Shown: in pieces, positions 50,416-58,709 of the stretch
Position numbering within the stretch: position 1 is the first letter of the stretch
How the letters are laid out: every line of letters starts with the position of its first letter
NCBI GenBank assembly: GCA_945883815.1
Contig: CAMCYJ010000013.1
Span: forward strand, 1 to 58,709
Reading direction: 5' to 3'
DNA: 58,709 nucleotides
Source of the DNA: Akkermansia muciniphila
GTDB taxonomy: Bacteria > Verrucomicrobiota > Verrucomicrobiia > Limisphaerales > UBA9464
Made by a program: the position numbers and the translations under genes
Notes under the pieces: generated by a model
What the model was told of the DNA's origin: nothing
Database searches by the model: none
Seen by the model: only the letters and a program-made list of their open reading frames with translations

Positions 50416-51936
50416 CTACTTCAGCGCCTCGCACTGGCGTCGCAACGCTTGGTGGAGAATCCACGCGGTGTCTGGTCCCACCGAGTTCACCTCGCCGTAG
50501 GGAGCGCCGGGGGCTCCGAACAGGTGCGGAGGCTCGGTGTCCCACTCTGACTTAGGAATGATGTAACCGATCTCGTCGTTGGCCAGGCCGAGCACGAACT
50601 TCACCCGACCGGGCATGAGTTCGCGCAGCGGAGGGACTTCCAGTGGCTCGATGTCGTAGTCGCCACCCGGGGCGCGCACGATGCCGCCGTTGACGATCTC
50701 CGGGTACACTTCACCGGGGATGCAGGCCATGGAGACTTCCCCGAGTCGCAGTATGCCTACCTCGGTCCGGAAGTGCAGCCAGCGGCTGTGACCCCGCTCG
50801 AGCAGGCCCAGGAGCGAGGCCGCCATGAAGCCCGTGTTGCGCAGAGGCAAGTCGAGGGTCCGGACCTCGATGCCGATGGGCAGAGCGGCGATGCCCGCAT
50901 CCTTGGCCGAGGCAATCCTGTCGAGGATGCGCGAGGCGATTTGGTTGCCGACCGCCCGGGTCTTTTCGTGCGAGGGTTCTTTGAAATCGGTCTTCAGGAA
51001 CGGGTCGTGAACGGTCACCGACGGGTGTGTGGTCATGAGGCCGCCGACCGCGCCATTCACATACACGTGGGTTCCGCCGAGCCCAGGCTTGTGCAGTGTG
51101 CCTCCGTAGCGGATGCCCTTTTCGAGGGACTCCCGAATGATTCCGGGAAAATCGGCCGTGATGTCGCGATTGTTGGACCACGGCGTTTCTGGATGATTGG
51201 CCCAGCCCACGAGCGTGCCGAGGGTTTTGCCCTGGGCGGCCTCGACGAAGTGCAAGACCCGCACATCGGGGTCGTACACCTCGGGCTTCCGCGTGTCGGC
51301 CACCAACCCGTCGGGCGACACGGTCAACTCATGGGCCGCCATGCGGGCCGGTTGGAGGGCCTTCACCGCATCGTCGACCACTCCGACGCAGGCAGCGATG
51401 ACCTGCTCGCGGTAGCGAGGGTTGACCCCGGAATGGAAGGGGTCGGGTCCCCAGAGCCCCAGGAGGTCGGGGGTCGAGTGGTTGTGCGTCGAGCAGACAA
51501 CCGTGTAGTCGACCTTCAGATCGGCCGCGAGGCGCTTGCGCACGGCGACCACGTCGTCATGGAAGAACCCGATGGCGTCGATGGAAACAAGAGCGATCCG
51601 GTGCTGGCCGTTGTCGATCACCACACCCACCGCCTCGAGGTTGTCGTGAATGTTGGTGGCCGAGCGGCCTTGGCTGAACCCCGCCATCCAAACGGGTTCG
51701 GCCGGGTTCTTCAGGTCCGGATTGAGATCACGCCGGCCGAAGCCCACCTTCAGCGATCCCGCCGCTCCTGCTGTCGCTGGGTGCGGATGGTGCAGTTCGA
51801 CCGAGTAACCGGGTTGGCGATCGCGCGTGACCCAAAGGAAACGGGCTACCACGGCGGCCACCAACAGGACGACCGACACCGCCAACCAGCGGAGCAGGCG
51901 TTTCCAGAGAGCAGGCTTGGCGGAAGGACGGGACAT
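50416..51936 (-). CDS. Neutral/alkaline ceramidase-like hydrolase, membrane-anchored
   Basis: A 506-residue protein with an N-terminal membrane anchor or uncleaved signal (LLRWLAVSVVLLVAAVVARFLWV) and a neutral ceramidase N-terminal-type domain. LKVGFGRRDLNPDLKNPAEPVWMAGFSQGRSATNIHDNLEAVGVVIDNGQHRIALVSIDAIGFF begins it; STHNHSTPDLLGLWG is a likely zinc-binding segment, and LVGWANHPETPW and YVNGAVGGLMTTHPSV follow. Members in PVC bacteria may act on other amides or lipids instead of ceramide. C-terminal IPGEVYPEIVNGG and GLANDEIGYIIPKSEWD are conserved. No direct partner gene. Location should be the periplasmic side of the inner membrane. Confidence 0.88.
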   Translation of the reverse strand: MSRPSAKPALWKRLLRWLAVSVVLLVAAVVARFLWVTRDRQPGYSVELHHPHPATAGAAGSLKVGFGRRDLNPDLKNPAEPVWMAGFSQGRSATNIHDNLEAVGVVIDNGQHRIALVSIDAIGFFHDDVVAVRKRLAADLKVDYTVVCSTHNHSTPDLLGLWGPDPFHSGVNPRYREQVIAACVGVVDDAVKALQPARMAAHELTVSPDGLVADTRKPEVYDPDVRVLHFVEAAQGKTLGTLVGWANHPETPWSNNRDITADFPGIIRESLEKGIRYGGTLHKPGLGGTHVYVNGAVGGLMTTHPSVTVHDPFLKTDFKEPSHEKTRAVGNQIASRILDRIASAKDAGIAALPIGIEVRTLDLPLRNTGFMAASLLGLLERGHSRWLHFRTEVGILRLGEVSMACIPGEVYPEIVNGGIVRAPGGDYDIEPLEVPPLRELMPGRVKFVLGLANDEIGYIIPKSEWDTEPPHLFGAPGAPYGEVNSVGPDTAWILHQALRRQCEALK

Positions 51937-52055
51937 GCGGAGACGCTACGGGGCGAATGGTCCGGCGCAATGCGCTAGAAGGGAACAAACCGCCGGTGGA
52001 AGGAATCGGGTGTAAACCCTCATCCCTGGCGGGGCACCCCTCCCGGTGGACGCGC

Positions 52056-53378
52056 TCAGACGTTGAGCAACTCTTTGGGGATTTCCACGCGGCCGCCCTT
52101 GAGCACCGCTTCCTGTGCCTTGGCGGCCATGACCACGGCGCGGTAGCCTACCTCGGCGCTGGCGTCGGGCTTGGTGCCGTCGTTGACGTGCTCGACGAAT
52201 TTCTCCAGCGCGTAGCGCACGGGTGAATCGGTCTCCGACGCCGCCTCGGCCGGTTTTTTGCCTTGGGCCAGAATCTTCGTGGCATTGGCCACCAGAGCGA
52301 TGCCGGAATCGGTCAGGAAGTCTTCCTTGCGGGCATACACTTCCCAGCCCAGCAATTCGGCGTCAGACTCCTTGAACATCCACGCCCGATTGTCACGGAT
52401 GAGCACCGCCGCCGAGGCGCCGAAATAAATGTCGTGCTCGCCTTCGAACGAATTGGCCAGCGTAGCGCTCCAGGAATGGCGGACACCGTTGGCAAACTCC
52501 ATGACCACCTGAACTGTATCGGCGACCTCGCGGTCGTCTTGCCACTGGGTGATGCCGCCGAAACCAGTCACCGAAACCGGGGTGCTCCCCAGGTACCATC
52601 CGGCAGTGTCGAGGCTGTGGATGCCGATCTCGCCGACCAACCCGAGCGAGGTTTCCTTGTAGAGGCGCCAGTTGAGGGCCTTTTCGCGGTCGGGATTGGG
52701 AGAGGCCTTGCGCCAGCTGGTCTTCTTGTTCCACTGCCCGCGGCTCATCGCCGGCTTCCCGGTGGCTCCCGTGCGGATGAATTTCAGCACGTGATGGTGC
52801 TGAGGATTCTCGCGGAACTGCATGCCCGCCTGGAAAATCTGTTTGGCGGGCAGCGTTGCGGCGGCCTGCGCGATGGCTCGGGCATCGTCGATGGTGTGGG
52901 CGATGGGGGCTTCCAGATACACGTGCTTGCCTGCCTTCATGGCGGCAAGTGCCAGATCCTTGTGCTGGTGCGTGGGGGTGGCAATGACCACGGCCTGAAC
53001 GTTCGTGTCGGCCAGAAGTTCCTCAGCAGTGGCGTAGCCCTTGGCGGTGGGAGCGGCGTCGGCGGCGCGCTTCAGGGTCGACTTGTAATGGTCGCAAATG
53101 GCCACCACGGGCGCGTTGGGCAGCTTGCCGAGGTGCGTGATGATTTCGCGCCCTTGCGGTCCCAGACCGATGACACCGAATTTCACAGGCGGGCCCACCG
53201 GCTTCTCCTTGTAGCCCGGGTCGGCCTTCGGCGGCGGCAGTGTCTTGTCGCCGGCGGCCTTATTGGCCTCTTCGGCGGTGATGGGTACGGCTCCCATCAG
53301 TGTCAGCATGCTGGCCATCGAAGCCCCCTTGAAGAAGGTGCGGCGGTTGAGATCCGTTCCGTGCGAGTCGTTCTGCAT
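52056..53378 (-). CDS. Tat-exported Gfo/Idh/MocA-family oxidoreductase
   Basis: A 440-residue protein with a twin-arginine signal (NRRTFFKGASMASMLTLMGAVPITA), then a Rossmann domain starting VKFGVIGLGPQGREIITHLGKL. The motif HVYLEAPIAHTIDDARAIAQ takes the place of the usual EKP (here EAP), so the usual lysine of the EKP motif is absent. LVGEIGIHSLDTAGWYLGS is the GxxxDxxxH-like segment. Members of this exported PVC group probably keep a tightly bound nicotinamide cofactor, as the Tat route exports folded proteins. The substrate is unknown. It diverges from uvrB over 142 bp. Confidence 0.9.
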   Translation of the reverse strand: MQNDSHGTDLNRRTFFKGASMASMLTLMGAVPITAEEANKAAGDKTLPPPKADPGYKEKPVGPPVKFGVIGLGPQGREIITHLGKLPNAPVVAICDHYKSTLKRAADAAPTAKGYATAEELLADTNVQAVVIATPTHQHKDLALAAMKAGKHVYLEAPIAHTIDDARAIAQAAATLPAKQIFQAGMQFRENPQHHHVLKFIRTGATGKPAMSRGQWNKKTSWRKASPNPDREKALNWRLYKETSLGLVGEIGIHSLDTAGWYLGSTPVSVTGFGGITQWQDDREVADTVQVVMEFANGVRHSWSATLANSFEGEHDIYFGASAAVLIRDNRAWMFKESDAELLGWEVYARKEDFLTDSGIALVANATKILAQGKKPAEAASETDSPVRYALEKFVEHVNDGTKPDASAEVGYRAVVMAAKAQEAVLKGGRVEIPKELLNV

Positions 53379-53520
53379 AGGAGAGTTGCGGGAACCTTAA
53401 AGGGAGCGCTCTGGGAAGCAAACGGTTCAGAGCTTCCGTAGATTTATTGTCTGATCGCAGGTTCATCCGGTTCGGAGCGAGCTTTCGCCCGTGGGCTTGG
53501 CTTGTTAGTCTGGAGGTGAC

Positions 53521-55587
53521 GTGTCCGACAGCCTCTTTCAGCTCAAATCCGACTATGCTCCGGCCGGCGATCAACCGGCGGCGATCGCCAAGCTCGTCGC
53601 GGGGTTGCAGCGAGGAGAGCCGCATCAAGTGCTGCTTGGGGTGACCGGGTCGGGCAAGACCTTCACCATGGCCAATGTGGTGGCCCAGTTGGGAAGGCCA
53701 ACCTTGGTCTTGTCCCACAATAAGACGCTGGCGGCCCAGCTCTACGCGGAGTTCAAGAGTTTCTTTCCCGACAACGCGGTCGAGTACTTCGTCAGCTATT
53801 TCGACTTCTACCAACCCGAGGCCTACATCCCGCGCACCGATACCTTCATCGAGAAGGACAGCAGCGTGAACGAGGAGATCGAACGCTTGCGGCTCTCCAC
53901 CATGAACTCGCTGCTGTCGCGACGTGATGTCCTGGTGGTGGCTTCGGTTTCGTGCATTTACGGCATCGGCGACCGGCGCGACTACGAGAGCATGGTCATC
54001 CCGCTGCGCATCGGTCAGTCCCTCAGCCGGGAGCAACTGCTCGCGCGGTTGGTGGACCTCCAGTATTCGCGCAACGATTTCGACCTCACCCGGGGCAAGT
54101 TCCGCGTGCGCGGCGATGTGGTGGAACTGCACCCGGCCTACACGGAAGACGCCCTGCGCATCGAGTTCTTCGGCGAAGAATTGGAGCGGTTCACGCGCTT
54201 TGATCCGCTCACGGGCGACGCGCTGGAATCGATGGATGCCATCAACATCTTTCCGAGCAAGCAGTTCGCCACACCGCAGGAGAAGATCAACGCGGCCATT
54301 CTTTCCATCCGAGAAGAACTGGGTCTGCGCATCGCGGAGTTCGAGAAGGAGGGCAAGCTGCTCGAGGCCCAGCGCATCAAGATGCGGTGCGAGTTCGATT
54401 TGGAGCAGCTGCAGGAACTCGGGTTCTGCTCGGGTATCGAAAATTACTCCCGCCAAATCTCGGGTCGGCCCAAGGGTTCTCGCCCGGGTACGTTGATGGA
54501 TTTCTTTCCAGACGATTTCATCCTCTTGATTGACGAATCCCACGCGACCTTGCCTCAGGTGGGCGGGATGCATGCCGGAGATTTTGCCCGCAAAACCGTT
54601 CTGGTGAACCATGGCTTCCGCTTGCCCAGTGCGCTGGACAATCGGCCTCTCAATTTCGAGGAGTTCCGATCCCTCATGGGGCAGGCGGTGCACATCAGCG
54701 CGACCCCAGGTCCGTTGGAAATGGGGTGGGCAGGGCCGACCAATGTGGCCGAGCAAATTGTCCGCCCGACCGGGTTGGTGGATCCCATGGTGGAGATCAA
54801 GCCCCTGAAGGGCCAAATCGACGACTTGCTGCACGAAGCACGGATGACCATTGAACGCGGCGAGCGGGTGCTGGTGACCACCCTGACCAAGCGGACGGCC
54901 GAGGAGTTGACCGATTACCTCCGCGATCTCGGAGTGAACGTGCGCTACTTGCACAGCGAGATCGACGCCATCGAGCGGGTCGAGATCTTGCGGGCGCTGC
55001 GCAAGGGAGAATGCGATGTACTGGTCGGCATCAACCTTTTGCGGGAAGGCTTGGATCTTCCGGAAGTCTCTCTGGTGGCCATCCTCGACGCCGACAAGGA
55101 GGGCTACTTGCGCAGCACCACCAGCTTGATCCAGACCGCTGGCCGTGCGGCCCGGCATCTCAATGGGCGCGTGATTCTCTACGCCGACAACCGCACCCAG
55201 AGCATCCAGAAGTTCCTGGCGGTGGCCGATTACCGCCGGCAGAAGCAGATGGCGCACAACAAGGCCCACAACATCACGCCGCGCAGTGTGAAGCGCAGCA
55301 TCGAGGAGGGACTCAGCTGCACGGGGGCGGGACGCAGTGCGGCCGCGGCCATCCTCAACGACAGCGTCGAACACATCGACCTGACGGCGACCATCCGCGA
55401 GTTGGAAGGAGAGATGATCGAGGCCTCCAACAATTTGGAGTTCGAAAAGGCAGCCCTCTTGCGGGATCAGATCCGCGAACTGAGGAGCCGCCTGAGCGGC
55501 TCGGAGACCAAGAGCCCCGGGGCAGGGGATCGAGCTCGATCCGACGATGCCAAAGCCCGCCGTAAGGGGCGCGGACGCTCTCGTTGA
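53521..55587 (+). CDS. uvrB: Excinuclease ABC subunit B
   Basis: A 688-residue nucleotide excision repair helicase-like protein. Walker A is GVTGSGKT (40-47), the beta-hairpin segment is [36 protein letters not shown], and helicase motifs continue with [49 protein letters not shown] and [18 protein letters not shown]. The C-terminal UvrB/UvrC interaction motif is [25 protein letters not shown]. It loads onto damaged DNA with UvrA and guides UvrC incision. Start is GTG at 53521, fixed by the [15 protein letters not shown] family start. It converges on the last gene with a 31-bp gap. A 704-codon antisense open frame overlaps it and is a shadow. Confidence 0.97.
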   Translation: MSDSLFQLKSDYAPAGDQPAAIAKLVAGLQRGEPHQVLLGVTGSGKTFTMANVVAQLGRPTLVLSHNKTLAAQLYAEFKSFFPDNAVEYFVSYFDFYQPEAYIPRTDTFIEKDSSVNEEIERLRLSTMNSLLSRRDVLVVASVSCIYGIGDRRDYESMVIPLRIGQSLSREQLLARLVDLQYSRNDFDLTRGKFRVRGDVVELHPAYTEDALRIEFFGEELERFTRFDPLTGDALESMDAINIFPSKQFATPQEKINAAILSIREELGLRIAEFEKEGKLLEAQRIKMRCEFDLEQLQELGFCSGIENYSRQISGRPKGSRPGTLMDFFPDDFILLIDESHATLPQVGGMHAGDFARKTVLVNHGFRLPSALDNRPLNFEEFRSLMGQAVHISATPGPLEMGWAGPTNVAEQIVRPTGLVDPMVEIKPLKGQIDDLLHEARMTIERGERVLVTTLTKRTAEELTDYLRDLGVNVRYLHSEIDAIERVEILRALRKGECDVLVGINLLREGLDLPEVSLVAILDADKEGYLRSTTSLIQTAGRAARHLNGRVILYADNRTQSIQKFLAVADYRRQKQMAHNKAHNITPRSVKRSIEEGLSCTGAGRSAAAAILNDSVEHIDLTATIRELEGEMIEASNNLEFEKAALLRDQIRELRSRLSGSETKSPGAGDRARSDDAKARRKGRGRSR

Positions 55588-55618
55588 ACCAAGCGCCCGC
55601 GCGGACCGCTGAAACGGT

Positions 55619-58228
55619 TCAGTTCTTGGCCAGAGCCATTTGGGTCAGTCGACGGGCGATGAACTCGCGGACCTTGGGAATCTTGCACTCCTGGAGCAGT
55701 TGGGTGGCCCGGTCGGCGTCGGTGGAGACGGGGCCCTCGGTGGCATACCAATAGAGCAGGGGCAGGTTGAAGTCGCTCGAGTCCTCGCCGTGGCGGAGCA
55801 GTGCCTTAAGGATGTCCCACCGTTGTGCCACCGGCACCCGCTGGGCGGCGCTGGCCACGGCACGGCGGACGACCGGGGAGGGGTCTTCGGACGCCAAGGC
55901 GACCAGAGCCTCGACGGAGTTGCCGGCCAACTGCTCGAAGGTCGGCTCGCTGAAAAGCATGCCGGAGTGTTCGAAGAAGGTTTGCACGGTCCAGGCACGG
56001 ATCTGGGGGTCCGGATCGCGGATCCAGCGGGCGGCGTCTTCAGGGAGGATGCGCCCGGTCAGGTGCAACGCCCAAAGCGCCCGGAGGCGGGATGAGGCAT
56101 CGCCTGATCCGTCCACCGCATCGTGCAGCGCCTCCAGTGCGGGAATCTTCTCGGCCGCCTTGCGGGTGCGCGCATAGTCGCGGATGCCGGCCGGGATTTC
56201 GTCCACCGATTCCTGGGTGCCGGCGGCAGCCACCCGCTCCTGCAGCACGCGGCGCGCGTGGCGGCTGAGCCATTCGTTCTTTGATCCTACCAGTGAGACC
56301 AACTGGGCCGGGGTCAACGTGGTCAGATTGGTGCGAACCACCGGTTGGTTCTGGTAGACGACCTTGTAGATGCGGCCGCTGGAATGGTCATGGCCGTCGT
56401 CCCGTCCGTGATGGCACTGGTTGGCGTCGTACCAATCGATCACAAAAACGCTGCCGTCCGGGTCGAGTCGTTGGTTGAGCGTCTGCGACCATCGGTCGTT
56501 GAAGTTCAGGAGGTCTTGGCCGTGCTTGCCCACATAGCCGGAGCCACGGGCCACGGGCAGGTCGACGTTCATGCGCTGGCCATGGATGTTTCCGATGATC
56601 AGGTTATTGCGATACGAGGCCGGCCAGCTCGTGCCCAAGTAGCACAGCATGCCTGCGTGGGCATGGCCTCCACCCATGGCGTCGCTGCGCCCATTGGCCG
56701 CGTGAGGCCCGGCCGCACCGGCCCAATGCACATGGTCGGCATGAGTACCGATGTCTTCGTAGACGTAGGGAAAGATCGACTTGCGGCTCCGGGGGTCCCG
56801 GTGTTTGGCATTCCGCTGCGTTTCGTCGCGGTTGTAGGTGTAGTGCTCGCCGCCCTGCCGGAGGACCCGAGCTCCCTGGATCATGTGGAAGAGGTGCGGA
56901 ATGACGCACATTTCCGACCAGAGGTTGCCGTGCTCGTCGAAGTCGATGCCCCAAGGATTGCTGCCGCCCTCGGTGAAAATCTCGAATCGGTGGGTCACCG
57001 GGTGGTAACGCCAAACACCCGCATCGACCCATTGACGATCGTTTTCAATCGCCCCCGGTTTGCCGACATGGGACGGGCAGAACACCCCGTGGCATCCATA
57101 GAGCCAACCATCCGGACCCCAGTTGAAGGTGTTGAGTGTCTCGTGGGTATCGGCGGTGTAGTTCCAACCATCGAGCAGGATCTGCGGATCACCGGCCGGC
57201 TTGGGCGCATCACCGTCGGCGATGGGGACGAACATCAGGTACGGAGCCGCACCGACCCAAAGACCGCCGAAGCCGAACTCCATGCCGGAGATCAGGTTTA
57301 CGTTCTCCAGGAATACTGTGCGTTTGTCGGCCTTGTGGTCGCCGTCGGTGTCCTCAAACACGAGGATGCGATCTTTGCCCGAAAAGATGTCTTTGCGGAG
57401 CTGCTCCGGCGTTCCCTGAGCAGGAGGGTGTCCGACGCGCTTGGGATAGCTCAGGCCCTCGGCCACCCAGAGGCGGCCGCGATGATCTTCGCAGAAGGCG
57501 ATGGGGTTGCGTATGTCGGGCTCGGAAGCGAAGACATGCATCGCGAAGCCGGAGGGTAGGGTGGCCTTGGCTGCAGCATCGGCTGCCGAGAGCCCCGCGA
57601 AGAGCACCTGATCGGCGGGCGGAGGGGTGTTCTTGGCGGGGTCCTTCAGAGTCAACTCGTTGGGCAGCACCGGGCGTTCCGTGTGGAAGCGGAAATTGTC
57701 GAAATTGAGGTGCCCCCAGTGGCCGGAGCGGTCGTCCACCAAGCGGACGAGGATTTGCTTGCCCATCAGTCCCTTCAGCTCCACCACCACGGGGCGGAGG
57801 GTCTCATTCTCGTAGCCGGAGATCTTGAAGAAGGTCTGGCCTGTCGCCGAATCCACCAGTTCCACCCGGGTCTCGGGCCACGGACCACCGGCGACCAGGA
57901 AGCTGGCCCATGGGTGAGTCACCTTGAAGGGGACCGAGGTGAGCGTTCCCTTGGGGTCGTCGCCCACACGCTCAAAACCACCAATCCAAAAGTCTCCCTC
58001 GTGATTGGACTTCATGTCCCCACGTCGCTGGGCGACGACATCGCCGCGGATCGGCAACTGGTCGAAGGCCTTGCCGGTAGCTTGCCAGTCGCGTAAGTCG
58101 CCGGCTTCGAATCCCAGATTCAGAGGCCGCCCGTCGGCAGCCTGGGGAATCACCGCATCGGCGAAGGCTGATGGCAGCGCTTGTGCCGAGAAAACGGCAG
58201 CCAAAAGGGCCGCGCGGAGAAGCTTCAT
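55619..58228 (-). CDS. PVC-type membrane-bound dehydrogenase-domain protein with HEAT repeats
   Basis: An 869-residue exported protein (signal LLRAALLAAVFSAQALPSAFA). N-terminal residues ~25-190 form a jelly-roll-like domain (LNLGFEAGDLRDWQATGKAF; HWGHLNFDNFRFH). The middle is the PVC 'membrane-bound dehydrogenase' beta-propeller: LPSGFAMHVFASEPDIRNPIAFCEDHRGRLWVAEGLSYP, DRILVFEDTDGDHKADKRTVFLENV, WGPDGWLYGCHG, GGSNPWGIDFDEHGNLWSEMCV. The C-terminus carries HEAT-like helices (LRALWALHLTGRILPEDAARWIRDPDPQIRAWTVQTF). Relatives usually add a cytochrome c CxxCH site; none is visible here. Its role is probably periplasmic redox or sugar oxidation. The ATG at 58228 is set by the signal peptide. Confidence 0.9.
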   Translation of the reverse strand: MKLLRAALLAAVFSAQALPSAFADAVIPQAADGRPLNLGFEAGDLRDWQATGKAFDQLPIRGDVVAQRRGDMKSNHEGDFWIGGFERVGDDPKGTLTSVPFKVTHPWASFLVAGGPWPETRVELVDSATGQTFFKISGYENETLRPVVVELKGLMGKQILVRLVDDRSGHWGHLNFDNFRFHTERPVLPNELTLKDPAKNTPPPADQVLFAGLSAADAAAKATLPSGFAMHVFASEPDIRNPIAFCEDHRGRLWVAEGLSYPKRVGHPPAQGTPEQLRKDIFSGKDRILVFEDTDGDHKADKRTVFLENVNLISGMEFGFGGLWVGAAPYLMFVPIADGDAPKPAGDPQILLDGWNYTADTHETLNTFNWGPDGWLYGCHGVFCPSHVGKPGAIENDRQWVDAGVWRYHPVTHRFEIFTEGGSNPWGIDFDEHGNLWSEMCVIPHLFHMIQGARVLRQGGEHYTYNRDETQRNAKHRDPRSRKSIFPYVYEDIGTHADHVHWAGAAGPHAANGRSDAMGGGHAHAGMLCYLGTSWPASYRNNLIIGNIHGQRMNVDLPVARGSGYVGKHGQDLLNFNDRWSQTLNQRLDPDGSVFVIDWYDANQCHHGRDDGHDHSSGRIYKVVYQNQPVVRTNLTTLTPAQLVSLVGSKNEWLSRHARRVLQERVAAAGTQESVDEIPAGIRDYARTRKAAEKIPALEALHDAVDGSGDASSRLRALWALHLTGRILPEDAARWIRDPDPQIRAWTVQTFFEHSGMLFSEPTFEQLAGNSVEALVALASEDPSPVVRRAVASAAQRVPVAQRWDILKALLRHGEDSSDFNLPLLYWYATEGPVSTDADRATQLLQECKIPKVREFIARRLTQMALAKN

Positions 58229-58447
58229 AGGCCGAGTTTGGGAGGAGCTTACTACAAGGCCAGCCCAATTGCTCGATGCGTGCAAATTACACCCGATCAC
58301 TGCCGTCGAGCCTCGTGTCGGGTATAGGTGCCTCTGGAGTTGCAGGCTCCACGGCGGGGCAGGGAAGTGACCCCTCTGCCCGCAGAGTTTCGCGGGTCCA
58401 AAGATTGAAGGTCTCCGAAGCCGACGGGCTGGGGAGTCTCAGAGCCT

Positions 58448-58709
58448 GTCTGAAAATGGGGAGGGGTTCTGTTTGGGAGAGAAGGGCTCGATTGGCAAGG
58501 CGCGAGGAGGGAGCAGACCCGCAGCGGTCTGTAACCGACAAGCAACGCCGCCAGCGGGCCCTTCCCTCCCAAACCCTTCGGGCGGCGGGTCTTTCCGGCT
58601 TGGACTGCGTTGGTTCGGGCGGAACAGACCGCAGGAGGTCTGCCCCGCCGCTCACCGCCTTGCCCAACCCAGAATTCCCCAGCCGCAGAACCCCTCCCCA
58701 TTTTCAGAC
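58448..58709. mobile_element. MITE-like element with perfect 24-bp terminal inverted repeats
   Basis: The left terminus (58448-58471, GTCTGAAAATGGGGAGGGGT then TCTG) is the exact reverse complement of the last 24 bases of the window (58686-58709). The 214 bp between carry a second, imperfect inverted pairing: CAAGGCG...CAGACC...GGTCTGT on the left resembles the reverse complement of the right side. Two small internal hairpins (CAGACC/GGTCTG) lie in each half. No ORF of transposase size is present, so it would be a non-autonomous element or a structured repeat. A target duplication cannot be tested because the window ends at the right terminus. The 219 bp between this and the dehydrogenase gene start hold no gene that I can see. 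Confidence 0.8.

Noticed and set aside
49042..50550. 502-codon plus-strand frame
   Set aside because: Antisense to the MFS transporter; the translation is low-complexity and charged, as expected for an antisense of hydrophobic codons.
50773..51978. 401-codon plus-strand frame
   Set aside because: Antisense to the ceramidase-like gene, no motif.
53260..55374. 704-codon open frame on the minus strand
   Set aside because: It runs antisense to uvrB, whose motifs are unambiguous. High GC leaves long stop-free antisense frames; the translation shows no family features.
56345..57559. 404-codon plus-strand frame
   Set aside because: Antisense to the PVC dehydrogenase-domain gene; no recognisable motif.

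Overview
The window is a GC-rich, gene-dense chromosomal segment, most likely from a member of the Verrucomicrobiota (probably the Limisphaerales/Pedosphaera side of the phylum). This placement is inferred from gene content. It has a DUF1080 (3-keto-disaccharide hydrolase) protein, a secreted sulfatase, a PVC-type large beta-propeller/HEAT dehydrogenase-domain protein, two Gfo/Idh/MocA oxidoreductases (one with a Tat signal), prepilin-like proteins of the PVC '[13 protein letters not shown]' type, a PEP-CTERM protein, and a 33-residue basic ribosomal-type protein. No rRNA or tRNA gene was recognised.

Layout. 1-251: distal end of a CRISPR array with no cas genes in view. 301-3451: class I fumarase alpha subunit, DUF1080 protein, rhodanese and PdeM-like phosphoesterase. 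3634-5621: periplasmic sugar-binding protein and a bacterial myo-inositol oxygenase. 5716-7628: short beta-propeller protein, then a nucleotidyltransferase (DUF6036-like)/partner gene pair bounded by near-identical 29-bp direct repeats. 7629-9701: XylA-like isomerase and an FGE-like lipoprotein, divergent. 9848-12902: overlapping run queE, class III aminotransferase, rsmA. 13115-20194: STAS protein, pilin, zwf, HtrA-type protease, hisG, a bS22-like small protein and a TPR lipoprotein. 20269-26423 (minus strand): pabB-pabC, an FKBP isomerase, and the E2 and E3 subunits of a 2-oxoacid dehydrogenase. 26584-32880: beta-CASP RNase-like protein, argJ with an insertion beside its cleavage site, a YggS-type protein, an unrecognised gene and an orphan flavin disulfide reductase. 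32965-36409: metal P-type ATPase with an extra C-terminal membrane domain, preceded by an HD-domain protein. 36519-39485: dUTPase, hpt-moaD-moaE with overlapping stops and starts, and a Gfo/Idh/MocA oxidoreductase. 39834-46030: glycine-rich RRM protein with a good promoter, DUF4337 protein, PhoH, a small ORF, orphan ParA and a sulfatase. 46100-48684 (minus): PEP-CTERM protein, its paralogue and a pseudopilin in one run. 48967-58228: MFS transporter, ceramidase-like hydrolase, Tat-exported oxidoreductase, uvrB and the PVC dehydrogenase-domain protein. 58448-58709: a 262-bp element with perfect 24-bp terminal inverted repeats.

The genes describe an aerobic heterotroph that uses sugars and polyols (DUF1080, inositol oxygenase, XylA-like, sugar-binding protein, sulfatase, Gfo/Idh/MocA) alongside ordinary housekeeping (folate, histidine, arginine, queuosine, molybdopterin, nucleotide salvage, DNA repair). 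Both edges fall exactly at repeat boundaries, which suggests that the window is a whole assembly contig ended by repeats.

The best candidates for something undescribed are the repeat-bounded nucleotidyltransferase pair, the P-type ATPase with the fused membrane domain, the PEP-CTERM/paralogue/pseudopilin operon, the insertion at the ArgJ autocleavage site and the terminal inverted-repeat element. None of these is proven novel from sequence alone.
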